A stretch of DNA of 64,000 nucleotides, from positions 1-64,000 of the forward strand of contig JAEEVC010000015.1 in the NCBI GenBank assembly GCA_016287075.1, read 5' to 3'. The notes below the pieces were generated by a model. It was not told the origin of the DNA. It searched no databases and saw only the letters and a list, made by a program, of their open reading frames with translations. The DNA is from Bacteroidales bacterium. Its GTDB lineage: Bacteria; Bacteroidota; Bacteroidia; Bacteroidales; UBA932. The translations under genes and the position numbers were made by a program. This document shows, piece by piece, positions 25,792 to 34,840 of this stretch (position 1 is the first letter of the stretch; each line of letters starts with the position of its first letter).

Positions 25792-26861
25792 TCGTCTAAA
25801 ATAGCGGAAAGCCGGTTTTCAAAAGCATCCCGGGTAAAATGAAGGGAATAATGCCGCCGGCCCTCCGAACCCATCCTTCTGCGAAGGTCCGGATCGTCCA
25901 GAAGCCTCGCCAGGCAGTCGGCGAGTCCCTCCGGCCTGGAATCGTGGCAGACAAACCCGGTTACGCCGTCCAGGACCATGTCTTCGATCGCTCCGGCATC
26001 CGTGGAGACGACGGGCAGTCCGCAGGACATCGCCTCCAGGATCACCAGCGGGAAAGATTCGTTGGGATAACGCGTCGGAAAGACGAACACGTCCGACTCC
26101 GCGAACAACCGTTCCTTTTCCACGCCATAACGGGGTCCCACATATTCGACGACATCCTGCAGTCCCCTCCTTGTCACCTCTTCCGCAAAGGCTTCGACGG
26201 AAAGGTCATACGATGCGGAACCGGCGAAAACGCAACGGAAACTGGCGCCCGCCTCCTTCAGGATGCGGCAGGCGTCCAGAAGGACCAGAACCCCTTTGGA
26301 GACGATGAGATTCGACAGGAAAAGAAGGACCGGCACTTCCCTGTCCGACAACGCCGCCGCGGGCAGGGCATCGATCCCGTTGGGGCAGAAACGGACCGAA
26401 CGGGCGAAGCGGGAGAATTCCGGGAGAAGGCGTTCGGAAAGGAGAATGACCTGCGTCCCGGAGAAGAGACGCCTGTAAAAGAAATCCTTCCACCCGCTCC
26501 GCGAAGGTATGCCCCTGTTGTGGAAATGGGCCACCAACGGGATATGACGGCGACGTACGGGAGAAAGCACGACGGAATCTTTCAGCAGACCGGGGAATGC
26601 GGCGGACGGCGTACAATACACCTTGTCCGGGCGGAACTCCTTCAGTGCGCAACGGACTTCCCTGCGGATTTGCACGAGGCGGAAGAGTTTGCGCACGGAC
26701 CATTTCCCGATTTCATCACCGCCGGAAGAGGTGGAAAGGTTGATGAAACGCATCTCGAAACGCTCCGCGAGGCGGGTGCTCGTCCGGATCGTCTCCCCTA
26801 CCGCCGAAGCCCCGTGGACGGGCGGCGGAAGATGAAGGATCATCAGTATCCGTTTCCTCAT
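25788..26861 (-). CDS. Glycosyltransferase family 4
   Basis: The 357-residue GT-B enzyme starts MRKRILMILHLPPPVHGASAVG (the glycine-rich N-terminal loop). It has the C-terminal donor-binding domain with VLLFLSNLIVSKGVLVLLDA, VEYVGPRYGVEKERLFAESDVFVFPT and the EX7E motif ESFPLVILEAMSCGLPVVSTDAG. It adds one sugar to the lipid-linked repeat unit on the cytoplasmic side. Donor and linkage cannot be told. It is coupled at both ends by ATGA overlaps to the beta-helix gene and a second GT4. Confidence 0.9.
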   Translation of the reverse strand: MRKRILMILHLPPPVHGASAVGETIRTSTRLAERFEMRFINLSTSSGGDEIGKWSVRKLFRLVQIRREVRCALKEFRPDKVYCTPSAAFPGLLKDSVVLSPVRRRHIPLVAHFHNRGIPSRSGWKDFFYRRLFSGTQVILLSERLLPEFSRFARSVRFCPNGIDALPAAALSDREVPVLLFLSNLIVSKGVLVLLDACRILKEAGASFRCVFAGSASYDLSVEAFAEEVTRRGLQDVVEYVGPRYGVEKERLFAESDVFVFPTRYPNESFPLVILEAMSCGLPVVSTDAGAIEDMVLDGVTGFVCHDSRPEGLADCLARLLDDPDLRRRMGSEGRRHYSLHFTRDAFENRLSAILDE

Positions 26862-27925
26862 AGACTCGAAAAAGCCTCTTCCAGACGATCATGGAAGGTA
26901 TATGGCATCTTGTCGCCGCGTAACTCGACCTGTGTCCGCGCCGGAATCCGCGCCAGCAACTCCGCCAGAGCGGATGCCAGGCTTTCGACAGAAGGGTCTG
27001 CAACCATCCCGTTCTCAGAATCGACAAGCACACGTGCTCCGGCCCTGCTGCTGACAAGCACGGACAGGCCGGCGACGAGCGCCTCGTTCACGACCGCCCC
27101 GAACGCCTCCACGCGGCTGGGAAGGACAAGGACGTCCCCGAGAAGGAAAACGGCGGACAGGTCCGGGCCACCGCGCTGTCCGAGGAACCGGACATCCCTG
27201 CCCGACTGCCGGGCAAGGGCCTCCCATTCCTCGCGGCAAGGTCCGCTCCCGACGACCAGCAGGGTCACCGACGGATCGTCCGGAAGGGCGCGGATGAGCA
27301 GATCCACATTCTTCAGGGGGATCAGGCGGCCGACGAAGAGGACGACCTTCCTGCCGGCAAGGCCCAGGGAAGAAAACAGGTCTTCCGCAACCGGCAGGGC
27401 CTTTTCCAGGTCGGCCCGCAGACGGACTTCGTCGGCGATGATCGGGAAAGAGACGCCTTTGCCGAAATGCCGGCGGTACCAGGCTGCCGTCTCCTCGGAG
27501 GGGACGATCAGATTATCCAGAAACAACGGAACGATACGACGGGCCAGCCGGTGGCGGAAAGAAAAATCATTCCCGGTTATCATGTCGATGCTGTCGTCAC
27601 ACACGGATACGACACGGAAACGCCTCCGCCCGAGACGGGAGAAAAGAATCATCCAGAGCGTCGTCAGGGAGAATTCGCTGACCAGTACGGTCTCCGGCCG
27701 ATACTGCCGGAGCAGCGAGCGGAAACGGCGATAAGTGCGCGGGCCCCATCCGGGTTTCGGATAACGATGGTCCTCGAACTGCGCCAGCCCTTCCACCCGG
27801 GACTGGTCGAATCCCAGATCCACGGTCCGGTCCAGGTGGAAGATGGCATAATCGTATTCCCGGGCCAGCGTGTTGCAGAGGTCGATGCGGTAGGGAGCGA
27901 TCTGTATGCCGAAAAACAGGTTCAT
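26858..27925 (-). CDS. Glycosyltransferase family 4
   Basis: The 355-residue protein has a GT-B layout with the C-terminal donor domain: KVVLFVGRLIPLKNVDLLIRAL, VTLLVVGSGPCREEWEAL, VRFLGQRGGPDLSAVFLLGDVLVLPS and EAFGAVVNEALVAGLSVLVSSRAGA. The first catalytic Glu of EX7E is in EAFGAVVNE. The N-terminus (FFGIQIAPYRIDLCNTLARE) is the acceptor-binding half. It probably adds an internal sugar of the repeat unit. It overlaps its neighbours by 4 bases on each side. The C-terminal about 20 residues (DRLEEAFSSL) look complete. Confidence 0.88.
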   Translation of the reverse strand: MNLFFGIQIAPYRIDLCNTLAREYDYAIFHLDRTVDLGFDQSRVEGLAQFEDHRYPKPGWGPRTYRRFRSLLRQYRPETVLVSEFSLTTLWMILFSRLGRRRFRVVSVCDDSIDMITGNDFSFRHRLARRIVPLFLDNLIVPSEETAAWYRRHFGKGVSFPIIADEVRLRADLEKALPVAEDLFSSLGLAGRKVVLFVGRLIPLKNVDLLIRALPDDPSVTLLVVGSGPCREEWEALARQSGRDVRFLGQRGGPDLSAVFLLGDVLVLPSRVEAFGAVVNEALVAGLSVLVSSRAGARVLVDSENGMVADPSVESLASALAELLARIPARTQVELRGDKMPYTFHDRLEEAFSSL

Positions 27926-28827
27926 CGAAGGGCGTTCTTCAGTCTCTTGAGCCGGTAGAAGAGGGAATAACTCCCGTTCAGCAACATCATCGGCAGGCGA
28001 CCCTTCCGGATATCGCCGAGCTGAAGGGGCAAGGCGATGCCGAAACCGGTTTCCTCAAACACCTCCCGGGCGCTTTTCCCCATCCGGATGCCCGCGAGCA
28101 TGATACCCTGTATCAGGCTGTAACAGGTCCGGGTCCGCAGAGACGGGTCGCTGATGCGGGTTGCGACGCCGACCGACCGGCCGATACGGGAGAGGAAGTC
28201 GCCGTACAGCCGGTTCGAGGCGCTGTCCGGCCGGACATGGACGTCATAGAAACGGATATCCGTCATCCGTACCGTGCCTCCATGGTCAAGCGCCATGGCG
28301 AAGAAAACGGTATCCTCCGCGATCGAGAGCGTCGGATCGAACGCGATTCCGTTCTCTTCCAGATACTTCTTCCGGAATGCGCAGCCGCAGACGCTACCCC
28401 GGACGTACGCCTTATCCACGATTTCCCGGAGCGTATAATCCCTCTCCCCGACAAACAGACCTTTCCAGGGGTAATGCTCCTCCTCATTGCAGAAACTGCG
28501 CATTACGACGATATCCGGTGCGGCGGATTCCAGAGCGGCGGACAGCTTTTCCAGTCCGCCCGGAATGATGACGTCGTCGGCGTCGGCAAAGACGACATAT
28601 TCCCCTCCGGCACACCGGATGCCCGCATTGCGGGCGGCGGAAACGCCGGCGTTGGCCTGGCTGACGACCCGGACCGAAGGAAAACGCGTCCGGACCAGAC
28701 CGGCCGTCCCGTCCGTGGAACCGTCGTCCACGACGATCACCTCAACGTCCGGACACTGCATCGTGGACAGGGTTTCCACGATGGTGGCGGAAGCGTTGAA
28801 GGCGGGGATGATGACGGAAAGTTTCAT
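27922..28827 (-). CDS. Glycosyltransferase family 2
   Basis: The 301-residue GT-A enzyme has the start MKLSVIIPAFNASATIVETL, VEVIVVDDGSTDGTAGL, and the DxD-like metal site in YVVFADADDVI. The track start at 28977 adds 50 residues read from inside the upstream beta-helix gene, so I use the ATG at 28827, which overlaps that gene's stop by 4 bases. The C-terminal part (residues 200-300) includes a hydrophobic segment that may tether it to the membrane. It adds one sugar of the repeat unit; the donor is unknown. Confidence 0.9.
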   Translation of the reverse strand: MKLSVIIPAFNASATIVETLSTMQCPDVEVIVVDDGSTDGTAGLVRTRFPSVRVVSQANAGVSAARNAGIRCAGGEYVVFADADDVIIPGGLEKLSAALESAAPDIVVMRSFCNEEEHYPWKGLFVGERDYTLREIVDKAYVRGSVCGCAFRKKYLEENGIAFDPTLSIAEDTVFFAMALDHGGTVRMTDIRFYDVHVRPDSASNRLYGDFLSRIGRSVGVATRISDPSLRTRTCYSLIQGIMLAGIRMGKSAREVFEETGFGIALPLQLGDIRKGRLPMMLLNGSYSLFYRLKRLKNALR

Positions 28828-30281
28828 CGGATACGGACATTGTTGTAAGCGGCGCTGGAAGGATCGTCCCTGCGGACGAAGATGCGGGACCTGCCGTCGA
28901 ACGTATTGTCGTAGATGCGGTTGCCCACGTTCCCTTTCGGGATCTTGCTGTCCGGGAGACGGTGTACCCGGAAGCATCTGCGCAGATCGATGCAGTAGCC
29001 GTTCCGGATCCGGAATACGCGGTTGCCGCTGATCTCCACCTTCACGGCACCGTCATCGGCGAAAATCCCCCGGTTTCCGTGGGGGCCGACGATATCATGG
29101 ACATAGTTGTCCCGGATGACGGTCCGTGTGTTACCCGTATTGACATAGATGGCGCCGCCGTCGATCAGAGTGGGACGCAGCTCACTCCGGAACGCTTCCG
29201 ACATGCAGATCTCATTCTTCTCCACGACGCCGCAGGTTCCATATTTGTCTTCCAGCGTATAATGGATGCCCAGCCCCATGGCGGAATGGGAGAAATCCTC
29301 GATATAGTTCCCGGAGACCAGGTAGTCGACACCCCGGCAGACGACCGTGGCCGCATTGCTCATCGCAAGGCCGTTGTTCAGGAAACGGTTGGAGACGATC
29401 CGTGCATTCCTGCTGCCCTCGAGGATACGGACGGCACTGAGATAATCTTCCCGGAAAACGCAATGGGAGACCTCGACCCCGGATGCCTCGTCCGCCGTGA
29501 TTACGTGGGAACGGAGCCCCAGGAAGGAACAGCCGGCGAACCGGATACCGTCCGCCTGCACCCGTTCCAGCGCAATGAGCGATCCACCTTCCCGGTTTCC
29601 TACGAAGGAAAGGCCTTCCAGACGGATTTCCCCGATTTCACAGTCCCGGACCGTCAGGAAATTGGAGACGCCGCAGACGTGCACCGTCGGTTTCAGCTCC
29701 GGAACCGGACACAGGACATAGCGCGGAAGGCAGCGCCCGAAGCGCAATTCCGACCACATGCCGGTCCCGTAATAGGTCTCCCTTTTAAAATACAACCAGC
29801 CGTTCCGGATCTCAAGGACGGGATATACCGCCCCTTTATACCACTGCGAGAGAACGATGTTCCAACCTTTCACCATTTCCGGCGAACGGTCCGGCTCATT
29901 GCAGGGAATCTTGAAAACCCGTTTCCGGAACAGGACGCGCAAGGGCCAGAACTTCGCCCTTTTCGCGGGTGCGCGGACATAGACAGGCTCGCGCGTTACA
30001 GTATCCATGTATCCGTTTTCCGGAGAATACCCCGTTCCCGGATCACGGGCAACCAGGCAGGCGCCCTCCCCTTCCAGGGATAACGACAACGCGGGACGGC
30101 GCAAACCCTCCAGGCGGAGGTGTTCCTCACCGTAATAATACAGCCCGGGAGCGAACTCGACCCGGACGGAATCCGTTCCGGCGGTCAGACACTCCTCCAG
30201 CCTGAGGGGCAGGGCGTCAAAGTCGGACTGGCTGACGACCTGCAGAAGAATGGAAGCGGCACACAGCAGGGTCCGGATCAT
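28824..30281 (-). CDS. Secreted right-handed beta-helix protein 2 of the polysaccharide locus
   Basis: This 485-residue protein has a short signal peptide (MIRTLLCAASILLQVVS) and is a clear paralogue of the beta-helix protein at 24.2-25.8 kb. Both share the entry EFAPGLYYY/DIAPGVYFF, the internal ladder of strands, AMSNAATVVCRG/ALMNDVNILCRG, and the acidic loop YVHDIVGPHGNRGIFADDGAV. The shared loop followed by GYCIDLRR/SYTIDLRR is the best candidate for catalytic residues. It sits between a GT2 and the polymerase, with ATGA overlaps on both sides. Two paralogues in one capsule operon suggest action on two positions or steps of the same glycan. Confidence 0.72.
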   Translation of the reverse strand: MIRTLLCAASILLQVVSQSDFDALPLRLEECLTAGTDSVRVEFAPGLYYYGEEHLRLEGLRRPALSLSLEGEGACLVARDPGTGYSPENGYMDTVTREPVYVRAPAKRAKFWPLRVLFRKRVFKIPCNEPDRSPEMVKGWNIVLSQWYKGAVYPVLEIRNGWLYFKRETYYGTGMWSELRFGRCLPRYVLCPVPELKPTVHVCGVSNFLTVRDCEIGEIRLEGLSFVGNREGGSLIALERVQADGIRFAGCSFLGLRSHVITADEASGVEVSHCVFREDYLSAVRILEGSRNARIVSNRFLNNGLAMSNAATVVCRGVDYLVSGNYIEDFSHSAMGLGIHYTLEDKYGTCGVVEKNEICMSEAFRSELRPTLIDGGAIYVNTGNTRTVIRDNYVHDIVGPHGNRGIFADDGAVKVEISGNRVFRIRNGYCIDLRRCFRVHRLPDSKIPKGNVGNRIYDNTFDGRSRIFVRRDDPSSAAYNNVRIR

Positions 30282-31531
30282 ACCAGCGAACGATATCTGC
30301 GAATGGACCGCTTGACATCCCGCTCTTCCTTCACCTTCTTCGCCTCGATGTACTCTTCGTCGGAATAGAACAGGTAGAAAAACAGGCAGAGCCAGAGACT
30401 GTACTGGATGTCAAAGAAATAGGAAATGCTGAGCGTTCCGACCAGGATATTGGCCGCATTGGCCCTGACCACCAGGGAACGCAATCCGGACAATCCCCGG
30501 ATGCAGAACAGCAGGACGACGAACGCCGGAATGACGCCGAACTGATGCCAGAATCCGAGGAGTCCCAGGTCGCAGTTGAAAATACCTTCCTTCATCAGGT
30601 TTTCCATGATCGGGTGGACGTGACCGGATATGAATCCGTTCCCCCAGAAATAGGATGCCAGGCCGTTTTCGCCCGAAATGAAATAGTAGAAAGCCTTGAC
30701 GCGGTTGTAGTCCATATTGGTCAACTGCTCCGTCGTCTCATTGATCAGTCCCGTAATATATCCATTGGCCAGAACGACGAATATGACAAGGAATATCGCC
30801 ATCAGGGTTTCCGTAACGAGACGCCGGCCGGCATTCTTGTCCATGATGGCCGCCATCACAACTACGACGACGGAACTCATCAGCAGGGTCCGGCTCTGGA
30901 TGAGGAAGATATCGAAAAAGATGAAAGCGGACAGCAGCGCCCAACGGACCTTTTTCTTAAGATAACGGAGATCGTTCAACGCAAATATCAGCGCCGGGAC
31001 CAGGAACTGGTCGCCCGGCAGGCGGTGAACGATGTCGCTCTCTTCCATGAAATCGGTGTTTTCGGGTACGGGGACCCACTCCGGGCTCACGAACGTCACC
31101 CACAGCACCATGAAGAAGTAAATGGCCGCGAAAGCATAAAGCCCCCGTTTCAATTCGACCTTCGTAGGACGGATGGACAGGAGGACCGGATAAACCAGAT
31201 ACCCCAGGAACTGCCTGTATACGACTACGGAGTAATAAAGATGCTGCCCATAGTACAGGTAGGCGGGGACGAAAGACAGCAGCACGCCGGCCAGGATCCA
31301 CCACATCGGCTTCAACTTCGGGAACACGCCCAGGCGGATCTCGAATCCGACATTCCGGATGTATATCACCGCGAGGGCGACCATATATATGGTGAACGTT
31401 CCGTTCCCCTTCGTAACCGCCTCGAACGGAGTCAGACCGAACAGACCGGTCGATGCCAGAATCAGGATCAGAATGTCAATGCTGACATTGGTCCGTTCCC
31501 GTTTCTTTCTGATTACACCCCAATCACTCAT
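30278..31531 (-). CDS. Wzy-like polysaccharide polymerase
   Basis: This 417-residue very hydrophobic protein has about ten to twelve membrane segments and a large loop around residues 265-320 (TNMDYNRVKAFYYFISGENG...WGNGFISGHVHPIMENLM). Wzy-type O-antigen polymerases have this layout with a long periplasmic loop and very low sequence conservation, so the call rests on topology and place. It lies among the flippase, transferases and Wza/Wzc genes, and no other polymerase candidate is present. It would join repeat units on the periplasmic face. Its start is 3 bases after the upstream GT2 gene. Confidence 0.75.
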   Translation of the reverse strand: MSDWGVIRKKRERTNVSIDILILILASTGLFGLTPFEAVTKGNGTFTIYMVALAVIYIRNVGFEIRLGVFPKLKPMWWILAGVLLSFVPAYLYYGQHLYYSVVVYRQFLGYLVYPVLLSIRPTKVELKRGLYAFAAIYFFMVLWVTFVSPEWVPVPENTDFMEESDIVHRLPGDQFLVPALIFALNDLRYLKKKVRWALLSAFIFFDIFLIQSRTLLMSSVVVVVMAAIMDKNAGRRLVTETLMAIFLVIFVVLANGYITGLINETTEQLTNMDYNRVKAFYYFISGENGLASYFWGNGFISGHVHPIMENLMKEGIFNCDLGLLGFWHQFGVIPAFVVLLFCIRGLSGLRSLVVRANAANILVGTLSISYFFDIQYSLWLCLFFYLFYSDEEYIEAKKVKEERDVKRSIRRYRSLV

Positions 31532-31534
31532 TTG

Positions 31535-32422
31535 CTATGACATTCGCAGGCCGGCGAAGGCACCCCGTACCATCGCCCAGCCGAAACGATAAAAACCCAT
31601 TTCCTTTCCGTGCATCACGGCGGACCGGATTTCGTCCAGCCCGCAGTATACACGCCTGAAAAACACACGGACCACCCGGGAGCGGGGGCCATATTTCCGG
31701 GCGATATAAACCGCATTCCGCCCCATCAGGTAGGCCGCCTGCGGATTACGGGCGGCCTTCCCGTCGCGGTTCACGTGCTGATGCCAGGCACATGCGCGGG
31801 AGGTCGCGCCCATCCGGTAGCCCAGGCGCTCCACCCGGATCCCCATGTCGATCTCGTCCGCATACATCATCAGCGACTCATCCTGGATCCCGAACCGTTC
31901 ATACAAGGCTCTCTTAGCCAGGAAAGCGCCGCCCGGCAATCCGGTAGCCCCTACCTCCTTCACTCCGACTTCCGACAGAGTCCGGCCGCTGTCATTCAGC
32001 ACGAAATCCAGATTCCTCGGATTGATGCTGCAGCCGAAGGAATCGATGACTTCCGAATCCTTCCGGAGCAGGACCGGAGAGACCATCGCCAGCTCCGGAT
32101 CCGAGTAAAGATAGTCATATAACACGCCCAATGCGCCGGGAGAGAGACGGACATCGTTGACGATCTGGGCGATGGCGTCCACCTCCGGATAGAGGAGGAC
32201 TTCCCGGAGGGCCAGATTGTAGGAAGCCATCATGTTACTGGTCGGGCTCCATAGCACCGTGGACCCGGGGAATGATTCCTGAAGGAGCGCGCTGTCCTCC
32301 TTGTCCCCGTTGTTGACGATGACGTGGAGATGGACCTCATCCCGATACTCCTGATAGTACCGTTGCCAGGCCTCCAGCCGGAAATGCTCCCGACAGAACA
32401 GCGTTATGACCGCAATCTTCAT
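31535..32422 (-). CDS. Glycosyltransferase family 2
   Basis: The 295-residue protein has a GT-A fold: MKIAVITLFCREHFRLEAW, HVIVNNGDKEDS (nucleotide-binding strand), and AIAQIVNDVRLSPGAL as the DxD-like metal site region. A middle segment ATGLPGGAFLAKRALYERFGIQDESLMMYADEIDMGIRVERLGYRMG is the acceptor/catalytic part (ED-like). This resembles rhamnosyltransferase-type GT2 enzymes of O-antigen loci, but the donor is not certain. dTDP-rhamnose is supplied by the rml genes of the same operon. It overlaps the fucosyltransferase gene by 4 bases. Confidence 0.85.
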   Translation of the reverse strand: MKIAVITLFCREHFRLEAWQRYYQEYRDEVHLHVIVNNGDKEDSALLQESFPGSTVLWSPTSNMMASYNLALREVLLYPEVDAIAQIVNDVRLSPGALGVLYDYLYSDPELAMVSPVLLRKDSEVIDSFGCSINPRNLDFVLNDSGRTLSEVGVKEVGATGLPGGAFLAKRALYERFGIQDESLMMYADEIDMGIRVERLGYRMGATSRACAWHQHVNRDGKAARNPQAAYLMGRNAVYIARKYGPRSRVVRVFFRRVYCGLDEIRSAVMHGKEMGFYRFGWAMVRGAFAGLRMS

Positions 32423-33390
32423 CTTCCCTTGGTGAACAGGTTCTTGAGCCGGTCCATCCGGTTCAGCACCTGGCGCTCCCGGATGTATCTTTTCCCAATC
32501 TGCTCCCGGTTCCTGCGCCAGGCCTTCTCCAGCGGCTGATCAAAGATGGCGGTAAGCCAGTTTTCCAGACACCGGATCTGTGAATCGACGGAGGGCGCGT
32601 CCGGCTGCAGCATCGGTTCCCTGAGATAGGCCATGTAAAGCGCGTCATCCGCATCGATCCGGGCCACTTCCTTCACGAGATCCTCCGGGGAGGCGAAGGC
32701 GGAGGCGTCGATGAACGCCTTCGGATTGAAAACCCGGGACACGTCCGGGTCGCCCCAATAAATCGGAACGGTCCGTGCAGCAAAGGCTTCCACGAGTTTT
32801 TCCGTCGTATAACCGCTGTGGCTCCCGTTTTCAAAACAAAGGGAAAACTTATGGCTCTTCTCGAAGGCCAGCTTGTCCGCCACCGGCCCGCCGACATTGT
32901 TCCGATACCGTCCTCCGGAGTCGACCGTGCGGTAAGCGCTCAGGGCATCGAAAGCCCGGTTCCGCACGGGATTGTCGGGATTGCTGACCACGAAACTGCA
33001 GAATCCGGTTTTTTCCGCGCCAAGGTCCCACCCTTCAGGAAGAAGGTGCTTCCCCACCGCCTTGTCCAGCATGGCGCGGTCATAGAACAGATAAAGAGGG
33101 AACCGCAGGTAGCGGTCGGCATATTCCATCCATTCGAAACCGATGGCATAATCGCAGGCGTTGAAGTCCGGAGCAAGATTCTCCCCGGTATGGAAGATCT
33201 TGACGCAACGGTCCGGAACCGTCCAATGGGACTCTCCGAACACGGAGAAGAATACGTAATCCGCGTCATCGCAGACCTCGACCTCATAATGCTTCCGCAG
33301 CAATTTGAGCGGAAGATACTCATCCCGGGAAGCGGAAAAACCGCTCCAGTAATCGAGGAAACGGACCTTGACGACTTTTCTATTCTCCAT
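32419..33390 (-). CDS. GT10 alpha-1,3/1,4-fucosyltransferase
   Basis: The 323-residue protein has the GT10 donor-site signature FSLCFENGSHSGYTTEKLVEAFAARTVPIYWGDPDV. It also has the N-terminal acceptor half with KIFHTGENLAPDFNACDYAIGFEW. GT10 enzymes use GDP-L-fucose; the donor is made by gmd and fcl in the same locus. A heptad-like C-terminal tail (RREQIGKRYIRERQVLNRMDRLKNLF) is common in bacterial members and may aid membrane association. It overlaps the flippase gene by 11 bases. A fucosylated surface glycan is a plausible host-mimicking trait; linkage is not determinable from the sequence. Confidence 0.9.
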   Translation of the reverse strand: MENRKVVKVRFLDYWSGFSASRDEYLPLKLLRKHYEVEVCDDADYVFFSVFGESHWTVPDRCVKIFHTGENLAPDFNACDYAIGFEWMEYADRYLRFPLYLFYDRAMLDKAVGKHLLPEGWDLGAEKTGFCSFVVSNPDNPVRNRAFDALSAYRTVDSGGRYRNNVGGPVADKLAFEKSHKFSLCFENGSHSGYTTEKLVEAFAARTVPIYWGDPDVSRVFNPKAFIDASAFASPEDLVKEVARIDADDALYMAYLREPMLQPDAPSVDSQIRCLENWLTAIFDQPLEKAWRRNREQIGKRYIRERQVLNRMDRLKNLFTKGR

Positions 33391-34840
33391 GGGGCTTTTG
33401 ATTCTTTTTGAGACCCGTCACCCGGGAAAGGACCTGAAGGACTTCCGGGTTCTTCATCACGAAGCAGGAGACGACGATGAAAAAAACGGCGGTGACGGAA
33501 CCGGTTATGCACAGCCTGAAGATGGATTTTTCGACCGGCAGCGCGTTGCACGCATACAGCAACGGGATCAAAGGGACATACGAGAGGACGGTTTTCAGCA
33601 GATCCGCAGCGGAAACGGGGAAACCGATCCTGCGCCGTACGGCAAACAGCGCCGCCAGGAACACGGCGAATTCGGCGCCGATCCATACCACGGCCGAACC
33701 GTTTGCGCCCATCCGCCCCACCAGCAGGATGCTCAGGAGGACGGCGACGGATGCACCGATGGCGGAATTCCGCAGGACCTTCTGGTCCATCTTCATCGGC
33801 ATCATGATCTGGATGATCAGAATCTGGTCCATGCCGGCGATCAGGATCATGGGAGAGACGATCTTCATCGGAAGGACCGCACCTTCATACCCGGATCCGG
33901 AGATGAGCTGGATGATGTCGACGGTGCAGATCTCCATCAGGATAAGGACAGGTATGCCCATCAGGAACAGCAGGTTGGCGGTTTTGCTGACATAGGACTT
34001 GAACTCCTCCGTCTTCCCTTCCGAAAGGACGGCGCTCATCCGCGGCAGAAGGACGGTCGCACACGCGGAGAACAAAGCCATCACGATGGACAGGATCTTG
34101 GTCGCGGAGGTATAGAAACCGACCTGGTCCGCATCGGTCCGGAGTCCGAGGTACATCACGTTGAACGAGGTGTACATCGAAGACAGGATAAAATTGAGAC
34201 CCAGGATGAAATACGGTTTGACAAACCCCTGCGGACGGACAAGGGACGGCTTAAAGGAGACGTACTTCCGGGAATGGATGGCATTCACCAAGGCGTTCGC
34301 GATAGCCGTAAGTGCCAGAAGGAGGAAATAAATCTCATAGTCGTCAGCCGTCCGGATAAAGAGGAATACGGAGACAACGTATAGTGTCTTGATGAGGATG
34401 GAACGCCTCGTAATATACTGGAACTGTTCGACACCCTGGTACAGCCATTCCAGAAACAGCCCGTTGGCGACCAGTTTGGCAACACCCACGAACAGCAACC
34501 GCCGGTATTCATACAGGGAGGGGACCAGGAATGTCACAACCAGCAATACGGCGGCGGCGATGAAGGTCGTCAGGGCATTCAGGGACAGGAGGCTGGAAAA
34601 CACCTGATTGAGGCGCGACCGGTCATCCCGTGCAACGGCGATTTCCCGGACGCCTAGGATGGAAATGCCCATCGTCGAGAATACGAGGAAATAGTTGACG
34701 ATGTTGTCGACGAAGTTGCAGATGCCGATATTCGTCACTCCCAGCACCCTGGATACGTACGGATACGTAATCAGGGGGAAGACATAGTTCGCAACCGTCA
34801 GGAGGGCGCTGTAGAAGATATTTTTCTTCAGGTTAGACAT
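33380..34840 (-). CDS. Wzx-type oligosaccharide flippase
   Basis: This 486-residue MATE-like membrane protein has twelve or more predicted helices. It starts MSNLKKNIFYSALLTVANYVFPLITYPYVSRVLG, typical of the polysaccharide biosynthesis (PST) family, with PHISRVLG-like and VGFYTSATKIL segments. It would flip the lipid-linked repeat unit to the periplasmic side for the Wzy-like polymerase. It begins one base from the stop of rmlB. Flippases are poorly conserved, so the substrate is not predictable. Confidence 0.92.
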   Translation of the reverse strand: MSNLKKNIFYSALLTVANYVFPLITYPYVSRVLGVTNIGICNFVDNIVNYFLVFSTMGISILGVREIAVARDDRSRLNQVFSSLLSLNALTTFIAAAVLLVVTFLVPSLYEYRRLLFVGVAKLVANGLFLEWLYQGVEQFQYITRRSILIKTLYVVSVFLFIRTADDYEIYFLLLALTAIANALVNAIHSRKYVSFKPSLVRPQGFVKPYFILGLNFILSSMYTSFNVMYLGLRTDADQVGFYTSATKILSIVMALFSACATVLLPRMSAVLSEGKTEEFKSYVSKTANLLFLMGIPVLILMEICTVDIIQLISGSGYEGAVLPMKIVSPMILIAGMDQILIIQIMMPMKMDQKVLRNSAIGASVAVLLSILLVGRMGANGSAVVWIGAEFAVFLAALFAVRRRIGFPVSAADLLKTVLSYVPLIPLLYACNALPVEKSIFRLCITGSVTAVFFIVVSCFVMKNPEVLQVLSRVTGLKKNQKPHGE

